Positions 8,008 through 12,422 of a DNA stretch of 12,422 nt are shown one piece after another. Location: assembly GCA_048883105.1 (NCBI GenBank), contig JBHLQY010000069.1, forward strand, positions 1-12,422, given 5' to 3'. The position numbers and the translations under genes are program-made. The notes under the pieces are model-generated. The model had not been told where the DNA came from. It saw only the letters and a list, made by a program, of their open reading frames with translations, and did no database searches. Position 1 is the stretch's first letter, and every line of letters begins with the position of its first letter. This stretch comes from LW40-45 sp048883105 (GTDB lineage Archaea; Asgardarchaeota; Lokiarchaeia; Sigyniarchaeales; SOKP01).

Positions 8008-8029
8008 TTTTTTAATTTAACCTTTTTTT
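8008..8029 (+). terminator. T-rich tracts downstream of the second ATPase
   Basis: A run of six T at 8008-8013 and a run of seven T at 8023-8029 lie 90-110 bases after the ATPase stop. This is consistent with intrinsic archaeal termination on poly-T. No strong hairpin accompanies them, and composition alone could produce such runs. Confidence 0.3.
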
Positions 8030-8096
8030 AATAAAAAAATGTTTTATTTGGAATATTTTCCTCAATAAATTAATTTTTAAAATATTTCGTATTCAT

Positions 8097-8106
8097 ATCA
8101 ATATAA
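8097..8106 (+). promoter_or_regulatory. TATA-like element for the DUF362 gene
   Basis: TCAATATAAG is centred about 35 bases before the ATG at 8137. With the usual 25-base distance from TATA box to start site, transcription would begin within about 10 bases of the start codon. That fits the absence of a Shine-Dalgarno sequence. The assignment is weak because the whole region is AT-rich. Confidence 0.35.
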
Positions 8107-8136
8107 GAAAAAGTAATCAATAACAACTGTGATTAT

Positions 8137-9459
8137 ATGAGTAAATCAGTAGTGTCTATTGTTAAATACGAAAAACCCTTTGAATCTGTCAAAAAAGTTG
8201 TTGAACTTGCAAATGGTCTTGAAAATTTATCATCCAAGACTAAAGTATTTATTAAACCAAATATAGTCTATTGGAACCGACATTGTACTATCCCAAAGTG
8301 GGGTGTACTTACCACATCACGCGTGATGGAAGATGTCGTAGCATTACTTAAGGAAAAGGATATAGAAAATATAACTATTGGTGAAGGTATTGTTACAGAA
8401 GATCCAAAAGATAAAGAAACAGCTCTAGATGCCTGGGAACGACTCGGATATAATAAACTTATTGAGAGATATGGCGTCAAGGTTTATAATCTCTTTGATA
8501 GACCTTATGATAAGATTGATTTAAATACTGGCTTTAATGTTAATTTTAGTTCTGACGCACTTAATGCAGATTTTCTTATAGATCTTCCTACGCTGAAAAC
8601 GCATGCTCAAGCTGTCGTTTCACTAGGAATAAAAAATCTCAAGGGATTAATTAATATCGCTTCTCGAAAAAAATTTCATAGTGCTGATCCAGTAAAAGAT
8701 CTTAACTATAATGTTGCTCAACTTGCTAATAAAATACCTCCAAACTTAACAATTATAGATGGGATTTATACTCTTGAACGAGGACCTGCTATTGATGGAA
8801 AAAGTCATAAAAAAGATATCTTGGTTGCATCCACAGATATATTATCTGCTGATTTAGTTGGATCAAAATTGTTAGGTATTAATCCTTCTGAAGTACCTCA
8901 TTTAGTTCAAGCAGCAAAAGATCGAAATAGACCCACAGATTTATCAGATGTTGATGTTGTTGGTGAAAAAATAGAAAATCTGGCATCTCATCACGAATGG
9001 GACTTTAAGTATAACGATGCCGGTGATTTACCACTCCCATTTATGAATGCAGGAATACAAGGAATAAAATATCATAAATACGACACTACTATGTGCACTT
9101 ATTGCTCTGGATTGAATGGACTCCTTTTGACCGCCATTAAAATGTCTTATAGAGGTAAACCTTATGATAAGATCGAAGTCTTAACAGGAAAAATCATGAA
9201 GCCAACCCCAGGAAATAATAGAACAATACTTCTAGGTCAATGCCAATGCAACCTAAATAAAAATCATCAAGACATAAAAGAGCTGATCCCAATAAATGGA
9301 TGTCCACCCTCGAGAGAAACTGTGCAAGAAGCTTTCCAAAGAGCGGGAATTCGGGTACCTAAAAGTTTTTTTAAAGGATTAGATCAAGCTCCCGGATGGT
9401 TAATGCAAAAATATAAGGGTAAACCTGAATATGATGAATCTTTTTTTCAAGTTAAATAA
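8137..9459 (+). CDS. DUF362-family protein with C-terminal cysteine cluster (putative Fe-S protein)
   Basis: Residues 35-300 of this 440-residue protein match the DUF362 family (COG2006). Visible marks are KVFIKPNIV (36-44), GEGI (82-85), and the family's central motif around DLPTLKTH (149-156) followed by LGIKNLKGLI. Many family members carry ferredoxin-type 4Fe-4S domains and their biochemical role is poorly defined. Here no classical CxxCxxCxxxC ferredoxin motif is present. The C-terminal 125 residues instead hold C320-x2-C323, C369-x-C371 and C389 in a GCPP context, plus C50 near the N-terminus. This is a plausible single Fe-S or metal site. The protein has no signal peptide or membrane helix, so it is probably cytoplasmic. 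The gene stands alone on its strand and converges with the deacetylase-like gene, with 17 bases between stops. Family call is good; function is unknown. Confidence 0.85.
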   Translation: MSKSVVSIVKYEKPFESVKKVVELANGLENLSSKTKVFIKPNIVYWNRHCTIPKWGVLTTSRVMEDVVALLKEKDIENITIGEGIVTEDPKDKETALDAWERLGYNKLIERYGVKVYNLFDRPYDKIDLNTGFNVNFSSDALNADFLIDLPTLKTHAQAVVSLGIKNLKGLINIASRKKFHSADPVKDLNYNVAQLANKIPPNLTIIDGIYTLERGPAIDGKSHKKDILVASTDILSADLVGSKLLGINPSEVPHLVQAAKDRNRPTDLSDVDVVGEKIENLASHHEWDFKYNDAGDLPLPFMNAGIQGIKYHKYDTTMCTYCSGLNGLLLTAIKMSYRGKPYDKIEVLTGKIMKPTPGNNRTILLGQCQCNLNKNHQDIKELIPINGCPPSRETVQEAFQRAGIRVPKSFFKGLDQAPGWLMQKYKGKPEYDESFFQVK

Positions 9460-9472
9460 TTTCAAAATTCAC

Positions 9473-9478
9473 TTTTTT
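9473..9478 (+). terminator. T-tract after the DUF362 gene, overlapping the convergent gene's stop
   Basis: Six T directly after the DUF362 stop region could end that transcript. The tract overlaps the stop codon of the convergent deacetylase-like gene, so the two transcripts probably overlap at their 3' ends. Confidence 0.3.
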
Positions 9479-10256
9479 ATTTAAAGCCTTTACAAAAGGC
9501 GTAAACATTTTTCCCTATAACATCGTGATTATAACCGCCCTCCAAGATAGCATATCGACGGCCTTTACAAAGTTTCTCTGAATATTCCTTCATTAATCGT
9601 CCTAATTCTATATAGTCTTCAGGATAAAGTAAGTGCCCCCAATCTTCAATTCCTTGGTCGAAACCTGCTGATGCGGCAAAAATATCAATATCTTTTAAAT
9701 TTTGTAAATATTCTTTGACTTCTTTTATATAATTAGCGCTACTACTGGAATCTGGATTAAGAATTTTAGCCTTAAAACCATCATCTCTATTCTTTAATAT
9801 ATTTACATTACCATCTCCAAAATGCAAATCGAAATCTAAAATAAAAGCAGATCTAATTTTTTTTTCAGAGAATAGTTTTAATAAACTAATACTCATATTA
9901 TTGAAGTAGCAAAATCCCCAGCAAGAATCTGCTGATGCATGGTGACCGGGAGGGCGTATAACTGCGAAGGTTGGATTACCATTATAAGCCTCTTCGGCCG
10001 CTATAATTGCGCCACCTGCGGCTAAAGATGCTAATTCATATAATAAGGGGCTTTCTTTTATGTGCTGATAATGCCTTTTACCATGGGCTCTTAAAATCTC
10101 TTCTTCTGTCGCTGGTTTTGGAGTGATAATTTCGAATTGATCTTTATCTTTATTATCTAAAATTATTTTCATAATGCCATCTAATCGTCCTGGCGAGGAA
10201 GCGGGATCCCACGCATATTCAGAATTATAATATTTCTCATGAAAAACAACTTTCAT
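9477..10256 (-). CDS. Histone deacetylase-fold zinc amidohydrolase, compact form
   Basis: The family removes acetyl groups from lysines or polyamines using one Zn2+. Motifs in this 259-residue protein are RPPGHHAS (101-108) with the catalytic pair H105-H106, FCYFNN (115-120), DFDLHFGDG (141-149) giving Zn ligands D143 and H145, SAGFD (196-200) giving the third ligand D200, and EGGYN (239-243) with the transition-state Tyr Y242. All catalytic residues are therefore present. The second His of the usual LHHGDG motif is Phe, as I recall for some short prokaryotic members. At 259 residues it is clearly shorter than the usual 300-370, so rim loops are reduced. Substrate could be acetyl-lysine on a chromatin protein, an acetylpolyamine, or another small amide. 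A TATA-like element sits about 27 bases before the ATG. The gene is convergent with DUF362 and divergent from the anchored zinc-ribbon protein. Confidence 0.92.
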   Translation of the reverse strand: MKVVFHEKYYNSEYAWDPASSPGRLDGIMKIILDNKDKDQFEIITPKPATEEEILRAHGKRHYQHIKESPLLYELASLAAGGAIIAAEEAYNGNPTFAVIRPPGHHASADSCWGFCYFNNMSISLLKLFSEKKIRSAFILDFDLHFGDGNVNILKNRDDGFKAKILNPDSSSSANYIKEVKEYLQNLKDIDIFAASAGFDQGIEDWGHLLYPEDYIELGRLMKEYSEKLCKGRRYAILEGGYNHDVIGKNVYAFCKGFK

Positions 10257-10276
10257 AATGAAAAAAATATAAAGTT

Positions 10277-10288
10277 CATATATAAATT
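10277..10288 (-). promoter_or_regulatory. TATA-like element for the deacetylase-fold gene
   Basis: On the minus strand this reads AATTTATATATG, centred about 27 bases before the start codon at 10256. That spacing suits a leaderless transcript. A second TATA-like run (CTTTATATTT, 10264-10273) is closer and less well placed. Confidence 0.45.
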
Positions 10289-10377
10289 ATTGATTTTTTG
10301 AATGAATAAATTCATAGAAATCTTGTAAAAAATTAAGAAGAATTTAATTATTAGCATAATTAAATTACATTAAACCA

Positions 10378-11313
10378 ATGATGAGAAATAAAAAGATAAT
10401 TTTACTATATCTGTTTTTAATCATAACGCTTAATTTTGCGATATTACCTATAATCTTTGCTGATGATGATGATTATGATGTTGGTTTTGATGAAAACACA
10501 GTGATAGTCTGGAGATGCGAGACAGCTAAAGAATATTATCTTGAACAGTTTTATGCCATAGTTGAAGATTACGATTTCGAATATTTAGATATAGAAGAGG
10601 AAGATAAAATTAAATTTGAAATTCGATCTATAACCGAATATGATGACTATTACACTGTTTATTTTACATTTTTCGAAGGAAAAGATTTAGACGATTCTGA
10701 TAATAAGGGGATATATAGCGAAACTATATCTAAAGATCCTGAAGATTTAATTGAATCTTGGTTATACGGAGAGGAATTTGAAACCTCAATTCTTTTCATA
10801 TTAACTGATACTAAAGATTATCTAAAAGAATTGAATGAAAATATACCTCAGATATTTCAAATAGCTGCTTATGCCACATGTACTACTTTAGTATTGAATG
10901 GAACCGCCATTGGATTCCCTTATTGGATAACAATCAGATTTAATGATGATGGAATTCTTGATAGATTAGAATTATATTATGAAAAAATGCTAATATATGA
11001 AATAGAGTTAAGAAGTGTTAAACCTTCTGAGAATTATTTTGTAATAATTTTATTAGTAATTGTAATAACATCTATAATTGCGGTAATAGTCGCTATTATC
11101 GTAGTTTTAATTTATTTACATCAAAAAAGCGCTCGTTCTGAGAGAGAACTTCCACAAATACCCCATGATGAAGTAATTATATCTGAACCAGTACAAAAAC
11201 CTATTGAAACTTCAATTTTAAAGAAAGAATATGTTAAAAAATACTGTACATATTGTGGTAATAAAAGAGAGACGGGGGATAATTTTTGTATTTTCTGTGG
11301 AAAAAAATTGTAA
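10378..11313 (+). CDS. Secreted/anchored protein: signal peptide, acidic ectodomain, one TM helix, cytoplasmic zinc ribbon
   Basis: I do not recognise the ectodomain. The 311 residues read in order: a basic N-terminus and hydrophobic core (1-28) that looks like a signal peptide, with possible cleavage after FA at 27-28 just before a run of Asp; a strongly acidic, aromatic-rich external domain (about 29-218); one strong transmembrane helix (219-247); a linker with basic stretches (248-287); and a C-terminal zinc ribbon with C290-x2-C293 and C304-x2-C307. The orientation implies the zinc ribbon is inside the cell. If the signal is not cleaved, the protein has two membrane segments. The start is one of two consecutive ATGs (10378 or 10381). 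The layout suggests a surface sensor or an anchor passing a signal to a cytoplasmic partner. That role is inferred only from architecture. Confidence 0.8.
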   Translation: MMRNKKIILLYLFLIITLNFAILPIIFADDDDYDVGFDENTVIVWRCETAKEYYLEQFYAIVEDYDFEYLDIEEEDKIKFEIRSITEYDDYYTVYFTFFEGKDLDDSDNKGIYSETISKDPEDLIESWLYGEEFETSILFILTDTKDYLKELNENIPQIFQIAAYATCTTLVLNGTAIGFPYWITIRFNDDGILDRLELYYEKMLIYEIELRSVKPSENYFVIILLVIVITSIIAVIVAIIVVLIYLHQKSARSERELPQIPHDEVIISEPVQKPIETSILKKEYVKKYCTYCGNKRETGDNFCIFCGKKL

Positions 11314-11667
11314 TTAAAAATCTTCTTTGAAATCTTTAATAAGAGTCACTTTTTTTTTTGAATTAATAGTAATGGCAATTAATTTTGTGTCTTCCCCCTC
11401 TTCATAATTAGGATCAAACATTACATAATAGAATTGGTTATTTTCAATATTATATCCAATTTCCATTTCACCACATTCATCAGGCAAAATCTTTTTAATC
11501 TCCTCTGGTGCATTTTCAATGAGAATTGAAAAAACCGAATCTTCGATTTTTCTTTGTTTAGTTCGGATTTCTTTAATGGAATCGAAGTTAAATTGACCAA
11601 ACGACTCTGCGACTTGCGTGTTCAAATCGTGCCATTTTTTGAATAATGCTCCTAAATTATGTTCCAT
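11314..11667 (-). CDS. Small acidic protein of unknown function
   Basis: I do not recognise this 117-residue protein. Residues 1-65 look helical and charged (LFKKWHDLNTQVAESF, then IKEIRTKQRKIEDSVFSIL). The second half (about 69-110) looks like beta strands, including MEIGYNIENNQFYYVMFD and TKLIAITIN. It has no membrane segment, and its single cysteine (C65) offers no metal motif. The stop codon is directly adjacent to that of the preceding convergent gene. The gene lies 83 bases downstream of the CooC-type ATPase on the same strand, so cotranscription is possible. However, a TATA-like element 28 bases before its ATG suggests its own promoter. It is probably real, since it is a full-length frame that fills the gap with no competing frame. 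Function cannot be assigned. Confidence 0.65.
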   Translation of the reverse strand: MEHNLGALFKKWHDLNTQVAESFGQFNFDSIKEIRTKQRKIEDSVFSILIENAPEEIKKILPDECGEMEIGYNIENNQFYYVMFDPNYEEGEDTKLIAITINSKKKVTLIKDFKEDF

Positions 11668-11690
11668 GTAATTTTTATTTTTTTATTGAA

Positions 11691-11700
11691 CTTATAATTT
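11691..11700 (-). promoter_or_regulatory. TATA-like element for the small acidic protein gene
   Basis: On the minus strand this reads AAATTATAAG, centred about 28 bases before the ATG at 11667. The distance suits a leaderless transcript, and no Shine-Dalgarno is present before the ATG. Confidence 0.4.
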
Positions 11701-11720
11701 GTTATTATCGAAAAAATAAC
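11701..11720 (-). terminator. Inverted repeat with T-run, possible CooC terminator or operator
   Basis: GTTATT and AATAAC form a perfect six-base stem around an eight-base loop. On the minus strand a run of six T lies within the hairpin, about 35-45 bases after the CooC-type stop. It also lies just upstream of the TATA-like element of the next gene, so it could be a regulator-binding site instead. Confidence 0.25.
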
Positions 11721-11750
11721 ATTTTGAACTATTTGGGAATGTCAATCTGA

Positions 11751-12422
11751 TTAGTGGAGAAATATTGCTTCAAAGATTTTTTTTACAGCAATTACCGCTG
11801 GAGAATTATTAGGAATATTCATAAGTGATTGACCAGTTAAATTAAAGTCTACGATGTTTTGGTCATATTGAATAATACCAGCATATTTAACTCCAATTTC
11901 CTTTGAAAAATCGAAAAGTTTTTGTCCCAATTTCTCATTAAATCTATTTCCCACTATAAAAATATCTTTAAATGAAATATTGACCTCTTCGACTAATTCT
12001 TTAATGCGACGCGATGTTTCGAATCCCATTTTTGATGGATCTGTAACAATCAAAAGGATATCAGCAGCTCTGTCAGTTCTTCGGCTAAGATGTTCAAATC
12101 CCGCGTAAAAATCAATAATAATATAATCGTACATCTTAGATAAAGATTCAATTATTATCGCAGCAAAACTGTCAAGCGCACAATAACAACCTTCACCTTT
12201 CTTCCATCCCATTATAAGTAGATCAAAACCATTTTGGTTGATTACACTCTCCCAGATTTCACCTTCTAAAAGCTTACTGTAGATATGAGTTTCCGACTCT
12301 AACTCGTCTTTTTTTTTATCCAAAATCATTCCTAAAGTAGTTTTTCCTTTTAATTCAATTCCAAGAACGCTCGGTAGATTCATAGCTGGATCTGCGTCTA
12401 TCATAAGAATATCCTGTTTACC
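11751..12422 (-). CDS. cooC: CooC-type nickel-insertion ATPase (MinD/ParA-like), N-terminus cut by window edge
   Basis: CooC-family ATPases use ATP to help load nickel into CO dehydrogenase or acetyl-CoA synthase. The visible 223 residues begin at GKQDIL just before MIDADPAMNLPSVLG, which matches the family's second strand (DADP-x-x-NL). The P-loop Walker A should therefore lie about 30 residues further upstream, outside the window. The Met at 12402-12404 is internal and is not the start. The diagnostic metal-binding Cys-x-Cys is present as GEGCYCALD (codons at 12186-12188 and 12180-12182). IIIDFYAGFEHLSRRT matches the family's Walker B/switch segment (D-x-x-AG-x-EH). ILLIVTDPS and IFIVGNRFN match later MinD-like strands, the latter at the nucleotide-base site. 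No CODH/ACS gene is visible here. The small acidic gene follows on the same strand. Confidence 0.82.
   Translation of the reverse strand, partial: GKQDILMIDADPAMNLPSVLGIELKGKTTLGMILDKKKDELESETHIYSKLLEGEIWESVINQNGFDLLIMGWKKGEGCYCALDSFAAIIIESLSKMYDYIIIDFYAGFEHLSRRTDRAADILLIVTDPSKMGFETSRRIKELVEEVNISFKDIFIVGNRFNEKLGQKLFDFSKEIGVKYAGIIQYDQNIVDFNLTGQSLMNIPNNSPAVIAVKKIFEAIFLH

Larger units (their letters stand above)
7920..8136. other. Non-coding gap between the second ATPase and the DUF362 gene
   Basis: This 217-base stretch has no credible open reading frame and no tRNA-like structure. The first half contains imperfect copies of AACTTG/CAAGT, including a weak five-base inverted repeat (CAAGT at 7923-7927 with ACTTG further on). 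The second half has T-tracts that could end the ATPase transcript, then an AT-rich stretch leading to a TATA-like element. Confidence 0.5.

Noticed and set aside
8268..8480. 70-residue minus-strand frame inside the DUF362 gene
   Set aside because: It is an antisense shadow with no independent start signal or recognisable sequence.
12402..12404. ATG at 12402-12404 as the true start of the CooC-type ATPase
   Set aside because: The frame stays open to the window edge and encodes GKQDIL, which fits the conserved strand leading into DADP. Starting here would also delete the essential P-loop.
1..12422. tRNA, CRISPR array, insertion sequence or defence island
   Set aside because: The intergenic gaps are short (up to about 217 bases). 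By eye they contain no cloverleaf, no regularly spaced repeats and no terminal inverted repeats, and no transposase, nuclease or defence-type gene is present.

Overview
The window is strongly AT-rich and archaeal. It opens with the 3' end of a transcription initiation factor B (TFB) gene and holds a second, very divergent TFB-family gene. Start codons generally lack good Shine-Dalgarno sequences. Several genes have a TATA-like element roughly 25-35 bases before the start, as expected for leaderless or short-leader archaeal mRNAs. One protein has the layout secretion signal, acidic ectodomain, single membrane anchor, cytoplasmic zinc ribbon, which is common in Asgard archaea (Lokiarchaeia-like) and some other archaea. 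With the CooC-type ATPase and the AT-rich composition, an Asgard or similar anaerobic archaeon is plausible. That lineage call is an inference, since no 16S or ribosomal protein marker is present.

Layout. 1-188 (+): end of a canonical TFB. 232-795 (-): a four-helix membrane protein built from two tandem copies of an about 75-residue unit. 949-1917 (+): divergent TFB-like protein with a Cys/His zinc ribbon. 2028-4895 and 5019-7919 (+): two tandem paralogous P2-like P-type ATPases with complete catalytic machinery but a rewritten ion-binding site. 7920-8136: non-coding, with T-tracts and a TATA-like element. 8137-9459 (+): DUF362-family protein with a C-terminal cysteine cluster. 9477-10256 (-): compact histone-deacetylase-fold amidohydrolase, convergent with the DUF362 gene. 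10378-11313 (+): secreted/anchored protein with a C-terminal zinc ribbon, divergent from the deacetylase gene. 11314-11667 (-): small unrecognised acidic protein, its stop abutting the previous stop. 11751-12422 (-): CooC-type Ni-insertion ATPase cut by the window edge.

The genes do not form one obvious pathway. The most coherent group is the TFB-like gene followed on the same strand by the two ATPases. The gaps there are about 110-120 bases, so each gene probably has its own promoter. CooC belongs to maturation of CO dehydrogenase/acetyl-CoA synthase (Wood-Ljungdahl chemistry), but the target enzyme is not in view. No RNA gene, insertion sequence, CRISPR array or prophage was seen. The observations most worth following are the shared non-canonical ion site of the ATPase pair, the divergent TFB, and the internally duplicated membrane protein.
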